Counted from the first letter of the stretch, positions 34,637 to 46,946 are shown. The stretch: 64,000 nt of DNA from Amaranthus tricolor (GCF_026212465.1 NC_080053.1:5638787-5702786); one strand, 5' to 3'. Program-made: numbers and translations. Notes: generated by a model from the sequence alone, not told the origin.

Positions 34637-35367
34637 ATGTTGAAGATGAACGAGCGCATGGAAGAGGTAATGTCTTCTATCTCACTCCCTAAACCAATTG
34701 TCTAAACTCAGTAAGAATAAATTGATTAAGTTGCTCTTGGAGACACATGAAAAATTAGAAAAACAGAATACCAAGTGTCTCCAAATCGAGAAAGACCTCA
34801 ACTCAAACAAGGATCATATATCCTATCTAAATTCATTTAGAGTAGATGTACAAAACAGATTTTTTAATTTGCTAGATCAGAATGTTGTTTTAAAAGAGAC
34901 AATTGAGAAATTGAAACAGTGAAATGAATCAAAATAGATTGTTAGGATTAAGTAAATATGCAAACAACATATCTACTCACATGGTTAGCACTGAATTTCA
35001 AAAGTTAAAATCAAAATTAGAATCCTACGAAATTGAAAATGAAAATTTGAAAAATAAAATAAACTTAAGAGGAAAAGGGAAAATCAATGAAATTCCCAAA
35101 TGGATTCTAAATGCTAAAACCAAAAGTAAAGAAGGTCTAGGCTATATAAGGAATGATAAAAAGAAAAAGTTCTATGTAGATCTCCCTAGTAGCAAAATAT
35201 GTTCCTTCTGTGGTAAAAGTGGACACCTAAAACATCAATGTATAAAGAGGGAACAGCATGTCAAAGCAAATAAAAATTATGTCGAACGTACATGGATTAA
35301 GAAATGTGATTCAAATATTGTCGACAAGGAACCCAAGGATGAATGGGTTCCTGCACCTAACCATTAG
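34637..35367 (+). pseudogene. gag: gag remnant, unit 1 (coiled coil and zinc knuckle only)
   Basis: Gag normally packages the element's RNA. Here only about 700 bp separates the primer site and pol, and three short frames remain. 34,637-34,705 is a 22-codon start fragment. 34,698-34,922 is Lys/Glu/Leu-rich and coiled-coil-like. 34,924-35,367 carries a zinc knuckle, C-x2-C-x4-H-x4-C at residues 93-106 (CSFCGKSGHLKHQC). The capsid/RNA-binding N-terminal domain is gone. The pieces lie in different frames (breaks near 34,700 and 34,920). The last ends in TAG (35,365-35,367) in the same frame as pol, seven bases before pol's open frame begins. No particle-forming Gag can be made from this copy. 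Confidence 0.85.
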
Positions 35368-35373
35368 TTTGCT

Positions 35374-38271
35374 TTGCAGGTTCAAGTGAGGAGGAACAAC
35401 TCATGGTATCTCGACAGTGGGTGTTCCAAGCATATGACGGGTGATAAATCTAAATTTCTCTCACTTGAAGCCTATGATGGGGGAACAGTAACCTTCGGTG
35501 ACAACATGAAGGGTGAGATAATCGCCAAAGGAAAGGTTGGAAGGTCTAGTTCCCATGCCATTGATAATGTATTTTTGGTCGAGAATTTAAAACACAATTT
35601 GTTAAGTATTTCTCAATTTTGCGACAAAGGTAACTCTGTTAAGTTTACTTCTGAAAAATGCATAATTTCTAGGAACAGTACAGGAGACCCTGTGCTGAAG
35701 GGAATCAGAAAAGGGAACACCTATGTGGTGGACCTGGACACTGTTCCCAGAAACAGTCTAACGTGTTTAAGTGTTATTGAAGAAGACCCACTTCTTTGGC
35801 ACAAGCGTCTAAGTCATGCTAGTTATTCATTGATTAACACTTTAAGATCAAAAGACCTAGTAAGAGGATTACCTGCAATAAAATTTCTTAAAAATGAAGT
35901 TTGTGATCCTTGTGCTAAAGGGAAACAAGTGCGGTCATCCTTTAAATCAAAAAACGTTGTGACTACTACTAGACCATTAGAATTAATTCATATGGATTTA
36001 TGTGGACCAATAAGAACACAAAGCCGTAGTGGCAAAAAGTATGTGTTTGTTGTTGTTGATGATTATAGTAGATTCACGTGGACCTTATTTTTGGCAAACA
36101 AAGATGAAGCTTTTGATGAGTTTGTTTCCTTTGCTAATAAAACACAAAAATCTACCAATAATCAAATTGTTCACATTAGGTCTGATCATGGAAAAGAATT
36201 TGAAAATTCAAACTTCATGAATTATTGCAATGAACATGGCATAAATCACAATTTTTCCGCACCTAGAACACCACAACAAAATGGTGTGGTAGAAAGGAAA
36301 AATAGGACTTTAGAAGAAATGGCAAGGACCATGTTGATTGCTAGCGGTCTACCTAGGAATTTTTGGGCAGAAGCCGTTAATACTGCATGCTATACATTAA
36401 ATCGTGTACTAATTAGACCAATCACTTCAAAGACACCCTATGAATTGCTCAAAGGTGTTAAACCAAATATTTCCTATTTTCGTATATTTGGATGCAAATG
36501 TTTTGTTCATGTGAATGGAAAACGAAACATAGGTAAATTTGATGAAAGAAGTGATGAGGCAGTATTTCTAGGTTATTCATCACAAAGCAAAGCTTACAGA
36601 GTTTATAATAAGAGAACAATGTGCGTAGAGGAGTCAGTTCACATACTCTTTGATGAAACTAACCTTTCAACAAGTGAACAGGAAACAAGTAATATTAAAA
36701 TAGGTCTTGCAAATTTGGAAGATGAAGATGAAGGAATCAAAGTGCAAGATCAAGGAACAGCAAGTGAACAGTCGATACAAGAAGAGGCAGAAGAAACTGA
36801 TCAATTCCAGGAACTGCCAGTACAACAGGATCAGCAGACTGTTCCCAATCCAGCTGTTCCCACAGATGAGCAAAATGATCCAGTAGCTGAACAGAATGTC
36901 AATCAAGTTGCTGAACAAGAACATGCTACTGTTCCTTCAAGAGAATTTGTGCCTAAACCTTGGAAGTATCAAAGATACCATCCTCTTGATTCAATTATAA
37001 GTGATATGAATAAGGGAACACAAACCAGATCTCAATTGAGAAACTTTTGTGCACACTTTGCGTTCCTATCATCACTTGAACCTAAAAATCACGAGGAAGC
37101 TTTAAAGGATTCCGATTGGATAGTTGCCATGCAAGATGAATTGAATGAGTTTGAGAGAACTAAAGTGTGGCACTTGGAACCCAAACCGAAAAACAAGAAA
37201 GTTATTGGTTTGAAATGGGTATTTCGGAACAAGCTTGATGAGCATGGAATAATTGTTAGAAATAAAGCTAGACTTGTGGTTAAAGGTTATAATCAACAAG
37301 AAGGTATTGATTACACTGAGACTTTTGCTCCAGTAGCAAGGTTAGAGGCTATCCGAATCTTAATTTCTTTTGCTGCATTTATGAATTTCAAACTATATCA
37401 AATGGATGTGAAATGTGCTTTCTTGAATGGTTATCTTGATGAAGAAGTTTTTGTGGAACAATCCCCAGGTTTTGAGAATACCTCTTGTCCTAATCATGTC
37501 TACAAGCTTGACAAAGCCCTATATGGCTTGAAGCAAGCTCCTAGGCAATGGTACGAAAGACTTTCAAAGTTTTTGATTCAAAATAACTTTGTAAGAGGAA
37601 AAATCGACAAAACCTTGTTCTTTAAGAATAAAGGTTCTAATATTTTGGTTGTTCAAATTTATGTTGATGATATTATTTTTGGTGCTACTAATGATCTGTT
37701 ATGTAAAGAATTTGCTAACCTTATGGGTACAGAATTTGAAATGAGCATGATGGGAGAATTAAATTTCTTTCTTGGTTTGCAAATTAAACAAACTGAAAAT
37801 GGTATCTTTATTCATCAACAAAAATACATCAAAGAACTTCTTAAGAAATATGGACTAAATAATGCAAAAACCAATCATACACCTATGGCTACCAATGTTA
37901 GACTAGATGACGACCTAAATGGAACTAACGTAGATCAAACAATGTATAGAGGCATGATAGGTTCTTTATTGTATCTAACTGCAAGTAGACCTGATATCTC
38001 TTTTAGTGTTGGTTTATGTGCTAGATTTCAATCAAGTCCTAAAGAATCACATCTCACGGCAGTAAAGAGAATTTTGAGATATTTGAAGGGAACAGACGAC
38101 TTGTCCCTATTTTATCCTAAAAGTGATGTTTATGATTTAAAGGGTTTTAGTGATGCAGATTACGCTGGCGATCTAGTAAATAGAAAGAGTACATCAGGTA
38201 TGGTACAATTTCATGGAGTTCCAAGAAACAAAATACGGTTGCATTATCCACTGCAGAAGCTGAATACGTAG
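35374..38271 (+). pseudogene. pol: pol (protease-integrase-RT-RNase H start), unit 1
   Basis: The open frame is 965 codons with no ATG at its start; it opens after the gag TAG in the same frame. Protease: [11 protein letters not shown], catalytic Asp at residue 14. Pre-integrase zinc finger: H...H in [10 protein letters not shown] and C-x2-C in CDPC. Integrase core: first Asp in HMDLCGP (about 207), second in RSDHGKEFE (about 270), Glu in GVVERKNR (about 306). [43 protein letters not shown] and the catalytic IYVDDIIFG (about 762). RNase H: the first Asp block DADYAGD (about 926), KSTSGM. About ten codons later the frame leaves the family pattern and ends at TAG 38,269-38,271; the rest of RNase H is in another frame. 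This unit has CTT (Leu) at 36,664-36,666 where units 2 and 3 have TTT (Phe). Confidence 0.93.
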
Positions 38272-38585
38272 CAGCAGCAGCTTGCTGTTCCCAAATGCTT
38301 TGGATAAAACAGCAACTTAGAGATTTTGGTATTAAAGTTGAATGCATTCCTATTTATTGTGATAATACTAGTGCCATATGTATATCTAAAGATCCAGTGC
38401 ATCATTCACGTGCTAAACATATACACATTAGACATCATTTTCTAAAGGATAACGTAGAACACAAAAATATTGTATTGAAGCATGTTAACACAAATGAACA
38501 AGTTGCAGATATTCTGACCAAACCACTTCCTAGGGAACAATATGAAAAAATGAGATTGGAACTTGGTATGATCAAGCTCCACTAA
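38211..38585 (+). pseudogene. pol: RNase H C-terminal part in shifted frame, unit 1
   Basis: After a small deletion near 38,205-38,211, the RNase H sequence resumes in another frame: STAEAEY, AACCSQMLWIKQQL, IYCDNTSAICISKDPVHHSR, KHIHIRHHF, then the pol end motif ADILTKPLP. It stops at TAA. Catalytic Glu and Asp blocks are present but cannot be read together with the rest of pol. Confidence 0.88.
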
Positions 38586-39251
38586 AGTTAGTTGCATATA
38601 TTTCCCATTGAAGCATCATGAGAATGAAAAGGTCAGGAATCAATCTCAATATCTTGATTGAAAATCAATTATTGCATGGATCAAGTAAACACGTAATAAA
38701 GTTTGTACTATGAATGTTTTTACATTTGCATGTTGTTAATTCAAACAGACCAAAGCAATATGTTCATTATTTTCTTCATAATAATTCATAAAATCATAAT
38801 TAATTTTCTTTATTTCTTATTTCATATTTTATTCATATTTCACATTTTTTTTGTACGGCCAATAAAGAGATGGAATTGAGAGTTTTGGGAAAACGATTCT
38901 TCTTCACTCAAGTAATGCAAAGGCAATAAAGAGATGGGACTTGGAGGAGTAACCGTCACTTCAATCATTTAAAAACCCTGCTTCACGTCATTACCCATTA
39001 CCTGCCCAAACCTTCTCTCAATCCCTCAAGAAACCGTCCTTCCTTCTTTCTCAAAACCTTCAAAAATTCAAAAATGAAAACCCCCAAATCCTCTAAATCA
39101 GGCAAGAAAACTCCCAAATCCTGTATGCCCGATCAAACCACTAAGAGTAATTGTTCCACCTCCATTACTGCAGGATGCACCACCCACACCAACTGAAACC
39201 ACACAAGAATCACCAAAACACTCCACTGAACCCACTTGTACCAAAAGAAAA
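38586..39251 (+). other. Spacer between pol and third ORF, unit 1
   Basis: About 670 bp, AT-rich at first, then with a C-rich leader. A splice acceptor or second promoter for the third ORF could lie here, but none is obvious. Equivalents at 46,947-47,612 and 55,308-55,973. Confidence 0.5.
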
Positions 39252-40772
39252 ATGTCAACAGGTGGTTTATCTTCTAGAGTAGTTAAGCGATCGAAGCAGG
39301 TTGATCCAAACAGCGCAGAAGAAGTTTCAAAGGAGATGACTGTAGGGTTCGGGTTGGAAAAATATTGGTATGATTCTACGAACTTTCCTAGATTGCATGA
39401 GATTTTACAGTATCAAGAATGGGAATTGTTAATGTCAAACTACAGTTGCAATTCGATTTTTCCAAACCTAATGAGAGAATTTATTGTAAATTTCTCTAAT
39501 GATGGCGGTATGTGTACTAGTGTTGTTAAAACTGTTAAAATTGAATTTAACAGCGCATTATTAGGGGAATGGTTTAATGTTCCCAATGTTGGTTTTGATA
39601 CATATCATATTGGGTCAAAGATTGCATTTTCAGGCATCAATGAACGAACAATTTTTAAATTTTTAGGAATTGATAAAAAGGGGAAGATCAGTCACAATGT
39701 TCTGTCCCCTATGCATAAATTGTTGTACAATGTTGCTCGCAGATTTATCTTACCACGAAACTCAAAACGTAGTCAAGTGAGTTTGCGTGATGCCACCTTG
39801 ATTTACTGCATGGAAAAACATATTAAAATAAATTTTCCTTCGTTGATGATGTCTCATTTATCAGACTGCATTGAAAAGAAAAGTTTCATTGGTTATGGAG
39901 GGTTGTTAACATGGATTTTTAGGAAGTTTGAGGTCCCATTGGAAGGGTTGGAGTTCCCAATGGGTCCCAATATGAAAATCGGTGCTAAATGTTTACAAAA
40001 TTTGCATTTGAAATTGAATGATGAGGGAGTATTGATGCATGAGAAGGTTGTTGAAGTAGAATCTGATGAGGAAAATATTGGAAAAGAAGAAGAAAAATTG
40101 AGAGAGAGAGATCAGGAAGAAAAAGAGGAAAAGAAGCAAGAGACTGTTCCCACTGACCATATTGAAACAAAAGAACAAGGGGAACAGGATGGAGAACCTA
40201 GTAAGGGGGAAGCAGAACAGGATGGAGAAGCTAGTAAGGGGGAAGCAGAACAGGAGGGAGCCTTAGGAGAAGAGGCTCATCACAATCTTTGTGATGATAC
40301 AAGTGATGAAGAGATTGTGATAGCTCTGAGGAAAAAGGCTAAATTCATGCAAAGGAAGAGTAGGAGGTTGGCATCGAAACGCAAGGCTACTTTGGTTGAT
40401 GAAACACCATCTGACACCATCCCTGAGCCAACACCTGATGAACCTACCTCTCCCAAACCAGCCAATTCACCACCACATCAAACTCCATCACCACCATCAT
40501 CACCTATCCTGTGTACACCACCACCACAATCACACACTTCACCCAATATTGGTTGTACTAACTTTGACTCTGTTCCTGCAGTTTCCTTACATTCCATTCT
40601 CTCCAAGCTCCTTGATCTACAGTCTCAATTCATTGCATTTCAGGATGAAACTCGTGTCTCGCTTGCTTCTATTGTGGATCAGCTAAACCAAATGGAACAA
40701 CGCCTTGGTGCCAAGCTGGACACAGTAGAGGTGCAGACTGAGTACATTGATGAAGAAGAGACTGACCCTTGA
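39252..40772 (+). CDS. Third ORF of unit 1, 506 aa, Sirevirus-type extra protein of unknown function
   Basis: This is the longest frame after pol and has a good ATG. Residues about 30-250 look like the domain found in many plant retroelement 'putative plant transposon proteins' (FPNLMREFIVNF, IEFNSALLGEWFNVP, ERTIFKFLGI, SPMHKLLYNVARRFILPRNS). That match is from memory, not searched. After about 270 it is Glu/Lys/Gln-rich with an internal repeat (GEPSKGEAEQDGEASKGEAE). Then comes a basic, nuclear-signal-like stretch (KKAKFMQRKSRRLASKRK), a Pro/Ser/Thr-rich part (about 390-430) and a coiled-coil-like end (LLDLQSQF...LNQMEQRLG). I see no signal peptide or membrane segment, so it does not look like a viral envelope protein. 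A short frame at 39,073-39,195 with Lys/Ser-rich start lies upstream in a different frame, so the original N-terminus may be broken. Confidence 0.75.
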   Translation: MSTGGLSSRVVKRSKQVDPNSAEEVSKEMTVGFGLEKYWYDSTNFPRLHEILQYQEWELLMSNYSCNSIFPNLMREFIVNFSNDGGMCTSVVKTVKIEFNSALLGEWFNVPNVGFDTYHIGSKIAFSGINERTIFKFLGIDKKGKISHNVLSPMHKLLYNVARRFILPRNSKRSQVSLRDATLIYCMEKHIKINFPSLMMSHLSDCIEKKSFIGYGGLLTWIFRKFEVPLEGLEFPMGPNMKIGAKCLQNLHLKLNDEGVLMHEKVVEVESDEENIGKEEEKLRERDQEEKEEKKQETVPTDHIETKEQGEQDGEPSKGEAEQDGEASKGEAEQEGALGEEAHHNLCDDTSDEEIVIALRKKAKFMQRKSRRLASKRKATLVDETPSDTIPEPTPDEPTSPKPANSPPHQTPSPPSSPILCTPPPQSHTSPNIGCTNFDSVPAVSLHSILSKLLDLQSQFIAFQDETRVSLASIVDQLNQMEQRLGAKLDTVEVQTEYIDEEETDP

Positions 40773-41608
40773 TCCCTCTGCTTAAAAATTTAATGATTTG
40801 TTGGCTGTATCACTTCTCAAACAATTTTACTTTTTGCCTTGTACCATCTGGGGTACATGGTTGTTGTAACTTTGAACAATTGCTATTTTTCTTCGTTTTT
40901 TATTTTCTATGGTCTGTGACAATTAACTTTATGCAGGTTTAATCATTGTTCATAGCACTTGCTTTTATTATTGTTGTTTGTTGTTTTCATCACTAACAAA
41001 TTTATATGGTTTGTGCTGAGATTTGATAACTCCCAATTCTTTTTGATTGATGTCAAAAGGGGGAAGATTACTGCACAAACTTAACAGGAGCAGTGAATAC
41101 ACAGTTACATATCTTGTTGATTTATATTGATTCTTATGAATGATATGTGTGCTGCTGTGTTTATGCTAGTTTAGTGATCATTTGTGTTGCTTCATGAATA
41201 CTGGTTTGTATAATGGTCACTGTGAATTGTGAATTTGTTCTCAAGATGATTTTTCTGATTGAACTTATTTAACAATATATGTTTTCTTAGTTTAATTAGT
41301 TAATTATTATTTTTATAGGTATTATGTTAGTTTTTATTATGATTAGTTTTATTTATGTTAGTTTTTATTAACTTAGTTTATTTTATTGAAGTTTTAAGTT
41401 GAGTTAATTTTAAAAATTTTTAAAAAATATTTGATATGTTAGAGTAAAATGTTTGATTATGAATGCTTGGTAAATTATATTCTAACAAGTTGATTTGCTA
41501 AGTTAATTAGAGTTACTTTAATCTCTAGTATGCTCTATGTATTATGTTTTACTCTATTTTTCACTTAAGTTTGTTTATAAAGTTTGCCATCATCAAAAAG
41601 GGGGAATT
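40773..41608 (+). other. Non-coding 3' internal region of unit 1
   Basis: T-rich stretch after the third ORF with the two polypurine tracts; equivalents at 49,134-49,969 and 57,495-58,330. The AT-rich part 41,270-41,420 repeats TTAGTTTTTATTA-like words. Confidence 0.7.
41595..41606 (+). other. Polypurine tract of unit 1, with a second upstream copy
   Basis: AAAAAGGGGGAA just before LTR 2. A near copy AAAAGGGGGAAG lies at 41,055-41,066, about 550 bp upstream. Equivalents sit 8361 and 16,722 bp further right. Confidence 0.75.
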
Positions 41609-42928
41609 TGTTGGCCTCTTAAGGTTTTGATGATGACTTTACTTTAAATAAACAAACATATTATTAGAGATTGTTTTGTAGGTATATATCCGATTTAATG
41701 TGAATCGTTGATGAAGCCTATGACTTGATTCGTGGAAGATGTACATGTCTCAAATATCCAAGAAGTTGGGAAATTGCTCTGGAAGACAGTTTACTGTTCC
41801 TAGAGTTAAAGTTCTGACGAATGTTGAAGCTGGAGACAGTACACTGTTCCTACGTAGCAGGTCTGAAGAATAGCATCGACTGAAAAATTGCGAATTAATT
41901 ATTTTCTGTTTTTAAGTTGATGTAATGGTTTAGAATTAATTTAATTGCTTAAATTAATTAGTAAGTTAATTGGCAAATCTATTTTTAGGTTTTCTAAAAA
42001 TAGCCCAAGACTTTTTCTTAATTAGATTTAGATCTCCTATTTTTTAGGATCTTATGTTTTAAACTCCTATGCTATTTTTAGCATTAAGGAAACTGATTTT
42101 TCCTTGAGCAAATAACAGCCGTACACTTTCATAATTCCACCACCTTTTGTTTTGAGAACGTGGGGGTAGTGGAGGTATGTGTGAGATAGTGGACGTTATG
42201 CTTATGGTAACTGCTGGCTGTTCCCTCTATAAATAGAAGGGACTTTGCTCGAATCAAAAATCAATCCTTTTAGGATTCAAGAGTGTCCATTAAAGGGAGA
42301 TCATCTTAAGAAAAATATTTTCAGTTTTCCAATGCCAATTAATTTATTATATTTTTCTTAAGTAATTATTTTAATTCTTATCCTCTTGAGAAATGGCCTT
42401 GTAAGGGTTGATGTGATTTGTTGTAATTAGACTTATGGGAAGTCTAAGGGAATAGAGAAGAGAAATGGCCTTGTAAAGGGTAATTGAGTGTTTTGTTGTA
42501 ATTAGACTTATGGGAAGTCTAAGGGAATAGAGAATAGAATCGAGAAAAGAGAAAGAGAAGGAGAGAAGAGAAGAGAAGAGAAGAGAAGAGAAGTAGGCCT
42601 AAGTAGAGAAGCTTTGAGTAAAGCGTTTAGAGAATTGAGAAGCTTCAAGTGAAGCAAAACATTGTTATGTGTAATTGTAATTGATTGCCTTAACATAGTG
42701 AGAATTTTGAAATCCCGGGGGGTCGTGGTTTTTCCTTCTTATTAGGCCAAGAAGGTTTCCACGTAAAAATCCTTGTCTCCTTTATTATTTTTCTTTTCGT
42801 TTTTAAGTTTAAGTTTTTGTTCTATACTTATTATAATTCCGCAAAAAGTTGAGCAAAAATCTTAAACCTACTACACAACAATTCACCCCCCCTCTTGTTG
42901 CATTCGATCATCCATTAGTATTTCTACA
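41609..42928 (+). repeat. LTR 2 of the array (shared by units 1 and 2)
   Basis: Preceded directly by the polypurine tract of unit 1 and followed by the primer site of unit 2, so it serves as 3' LTR and 5' LTR at once. C at 41,974. TATA box at 42,228-42,235. Confidence 0.97.
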
Positions 42929-42997
42929 ATTGGTATCAGAGCCCTGTTCCTCATTTAATCAGGAAACCCTGAGAGCAGTATCCTGTTCCCTGGAAAG

Positions 42998-43728
42998 ATG
43001 TTGAAGATGAACGAGCGCATGGAAGAGGTAATGTCTTCTATCTCACTCCCTAAACCAATTGTCTAAACTCAGTAAGAATAAATTGATTAAGTTGCTCTTG
43101 GAGACACATGAAAAATTAGAAAAACAGAATACCAAGTGTCTCCAAATCGAGAAAGACCTCAACTCAAACAAGGATCATATATCCTATCTAAATTCATTTA
43201 GAGTAGATGTACAAAACAGATTTTTTAATTTGCTAGATCAGAATGTTGTTTTAAAAGAGACAATTGAGAAATTGAAACAGTGAAATGAATCAAAATAGAT
43301 TGTTAGGATTAAGTAAATATGCAAACAACATATCTACTCACATGGTTAGCACTGAATTTCAAAAGTTAAAATCAAAATTAGAATCCTACGAAATTGAAAA
43401 TGAAAATTTGAAAAATAAAATAAACTTAAGAGGAAAAGGGAAAATCAATGAAATTCCCAAATGGATTCTAAATGCTAAAACCAAAAGTAAAGAAGGTCTA
43501 GGCTATATAAGGAATGATAAAAAGAAAAAGTTCTATGTAGATCTCCCTAGTAGCAAAATATGTTCCTTCTGTGGTAAAAGTGGACACCTAAAACATCAAT
43601 GTATAAAGAGGGAACAGCATGTCAAAGCAAATAAAAATTATGTCGAACGTACATGGATTAAGAAATGTGATTCAAATATTGTCGACAAGGAACCCAAGGA
43701 TGAATGGGTTCCTGCACCTAACCATTAG
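42998..43728 (+). pseudogene. gag: gag remnant, unit 2
   Basis: Same pieces and breaks as unit 1 (coiled-coil part 43,059-43,283, zinc-knuckle part 43,285-43,728, TAG at 43,726-43,728). No difference from unit 1 at protein level. Confidence 0.85.
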
Positions 43729-43734
43729 TTTGCT

Positions 43735-46632
43735 TTGCAGGTTCAAGTGAGGAGGAACAACTCATGGTATCTCGACAGTGGGTGTTCCAAGCATATGACG
43801 GGTGATAAATCTAAATTTCTCTCACTTGAAGCCTATGATGGGGGAACAGTAACCTTCGGTGACAACATGAAGGGTGAGATAATCGCCAAAGGAAAGGTTG
43901 GAAGGTCTAGTTCCCATGCCATTGATAATGTATTTTTGGTCGAGAATTTAAAACACAATTTGTTAAGTATTTCTCAATTTTGCGACAAAGGTAACTCTGT
44001 TAAGTTTACTTCTGAAAAATGCATAATTTCTAGGAACAGTACAGGAGACCCTGTGCTGAAGGGAATCAGAAAAGGGAACACCTATGTGGTGGACCTGGAC
44101 ACTGTTCCCAGAAACAGTCTAACGTGTTTAAGTGTTATTGAAGAAGACCCACTTCTTTGGCACAAGCGTCTAAGTCATGCTAGTTATTCATTGATTAACA
44201 CTTTAAGATCAAAAGACCTAGTAAGAGGATTACCTGCAATAAAATTTCTTAAAAATGAAGTTTGTGATCCTTGTGCTAAAGGGAAACAAGTGCGGTCATC
44301 CTTTAAATCAAAAAACGTTGTGACTACTACTAGACCATTAGAATTAATTCATATGGATTTATGTGGACCAATAAGAACACAAAGCCGTAGTGGCAAAAAG
44401 TATGTGTTTGTTGTTGTTGATGATTATAGTAGATTCACGTGGACCTTATTTTTGGCAAACAAAGATGAAGCTTTTGATGAGTTTGTTTCCTTTGCTAATA
44501 AAACACAAAAATCTACCAATAATCAAATTGTTCACATTAGGTCTGATCATGGAAAAGAATTTGAAAATTCAAACTTCATGAATTATTGCAATGAACATGG
44601 CATAAATCACAATTTTTCCGCACCTAGAACACCACAACAAAATGGTGTGGTAGAAAGGAAAAATAGGACTTTAGAAGAAATGGCAAGGACCATGTTGATT
44701 GCTAGCGGTCTACCTAGGAATTTTTGGGCAGAAGCCGTTAATACTGCATGCTATACATTAAATCGTGTACTAATTAGACCAATCACTTCAAAGACACCCT
44801 ATGAATTGCTCAAAGGTGTTAAACCAAATATTTCCTATTTTCGTATATTTGGATGCAAATGTTTTGTTCATGTGAATGGAAAACGAAACATAGGTAAATT
44901 TGATGAAAGAAGTGATGAGGCAGTATTTCTAGGTTATTCATCACAAAGCAAAGCTTACAGAGTTTATAATAAGAGAACAATGTGCGTAGAGGAGTCAGTT
45001 CACATACTCTTTGATGAAACTAACTTTTCAACAAGTGAACAGGAAACAAGTAATATTAAAATAGGTCTTGCAAATTTGGAAGATGAAGATGAAGGAATCA
45101 AAGTGCAAGATCAAGGAACAGCAAGTGAACAGTCGATACAAGAAGAGGCAGAAGAAACTGATCAATTCCAGGAACTGCCAGTACAACAGGATCAGCAGAC
45201 TGTTCCCAATCCAGCTGTTCCCACAGATGAGCAAAATGATCCAGTAGCTGAACAGAATGTCAATCAAGTTGCTGAACAAGAACATGCTACTGTTCCTTCA
45301 AGAGAATTTGTGCCTAAACCTTGGAAGTATCAAAGATACCATCCTCTTGATTCAATTATAAGTGATATGAATAAGGGAACACAAACCAGATCTCAATTGA
45401 GAAACTTTTGTGCACACTTTGCGTTCCTATCATCACTTGAACCTAAAAATCACGAGGAAGCTTTAAAGGATTCCGATTGGATAGTTGCCATGCAAGATGA
45501 ATTGAATGAGTTTGAGAGAACTAAAGTGTGGCACTTGGAACCCAAACCGAAAAACAAGAAAGTTATTGGTTTGAAATGGGTATTTCGGAACAAGCTTGAT
45601 GAGCATGGAATAATTGTTAGAAATAAAGCTAGACTTGTGGTTAAAGGTTATAATCAACAAGAAGGTATTGATTACACTGAGACTTTTGCTCCAGTAGCAA
45701 GGTTAGAGGCTATCCGAATCTTAATTTCTTTTGCTGCATTTATGAATTTCAAACTATATCAAATGGATGTGAAATGTGCTTTCTTGAATGGTTATCTTGA
45801 TGAAGAAGTTTTTGTGGAACAATCCCCAGGTTTTGAGAATACCTCTTGTCCTAATCATGTCTACAAGCTTGACAAAGCCCTATATGGCTTGAAGCAAGCT
45901 CCTAGGCAATGGTACGAAAGACTTTCAAAGTTTTTGATTCAAAATAACTTTGTAAGAGGAAAAATCGACAAAACCTTGTTCTTTAAGAATAAAGGTTCTA
46001 ATATTTTGGTTGTTCAAATTTATGTTGATGATATTATTTTTGGTGCTACTAATGATCTGTTATGTAAAGAATTTGCTAACCTTATGGGTACAGAATTTGA
46101 AATGAGCATGATGGGAGAATTAAATTTCTTTCTTGGTTTGCAAATTAAACAAACTGAAAATGGTATCTTTATTCATCAACAAAAATACATCAAAGAACTT
46201 CTTAAGAAATATGGACTAAATAATGCAAAAACCAATCATACACCTATGGCTACCAATGTTAGACTAGATGACGACCTAAATGGAACTAACGTAGATCAAA
46301 CAATGTATAGAGGCATGATAGGTTCTTTATTGTATCTAACTGCAAGTAGACCTGATATCTCTTTTAGTGTTGGTTTATGTGCTAGATTTCAATCAAGTCC
46401 TAAAGAATCACATCTCACGGCAGTAAAGAGAATTTTGAGATATTTGAAGGGAACAGACGACTTGTCCCTATTTTATCCTAAAAGTGATGTTTATGATTTA
46501 AAGGGTTTTAGTGATGCAGATTACGCTGGCGATCTAGTAAATAGAAAGAGTACATCAGGTATGGTACAATTTCATGGAGTTCCAAGAAACAAAATACGGT
46601 TGCATTATCCACTGCAGAAGCTGAATACGTAG
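43735..46632 (+). pseudogene. pol: pol, unit 2
   Basis: Identical to unit 1 in protein sequence apart from Phe (TTT at 45,025-45,027) instead of Leu in the segment between integrase and RT. Same RNase H frame break. Confidence 0.93.
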
Positions 46633-46946
46633 CAGCAGCAGCTTGCTGTTCCCAAATGCTTTGGATAAAACAGCAACTTAGAGATTTTGGTATTAAAGTT
46701 GAATGCATTCCTATTTATTGTGATAATACTAGTGCCATATGTATATCTAAAGATCCAGTGCATCATTCACGTGCTAAACATATACACATTAGACATCATT
46801 TTCTAAAGGATAACGTAGAACACAAAAATATTGTATTGAAGCATGTTAACACAAATGAACAAGTTGCAGATATTCTGACCAAACCACTTCCTAGGGAACA
46901 ATATGAAAAAATGAGATTGGAACTTGGTATGATCAAGCTCCACTAA
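46572..46946 (+). pseudogene. pol: RNase H C-terminal part in shifted frame, unit 2
   Basis: Same as unit 1, with the same deletion upstream. Confidence 0.88.

Noticed and set aside
36667..36924. Hydrophobic minus-strand frame inside pol (also in units 2 and 3)
   Set aside because: It is a shadow of the acidic Gln/Glu-rich segment of pol on the other strand.
39252..40772. Envelope-like gene
   Set aside because: I see no signal peptide, transmembrane stretch or fusion-type hydrophobic segment. Position after pol alone is not enough.
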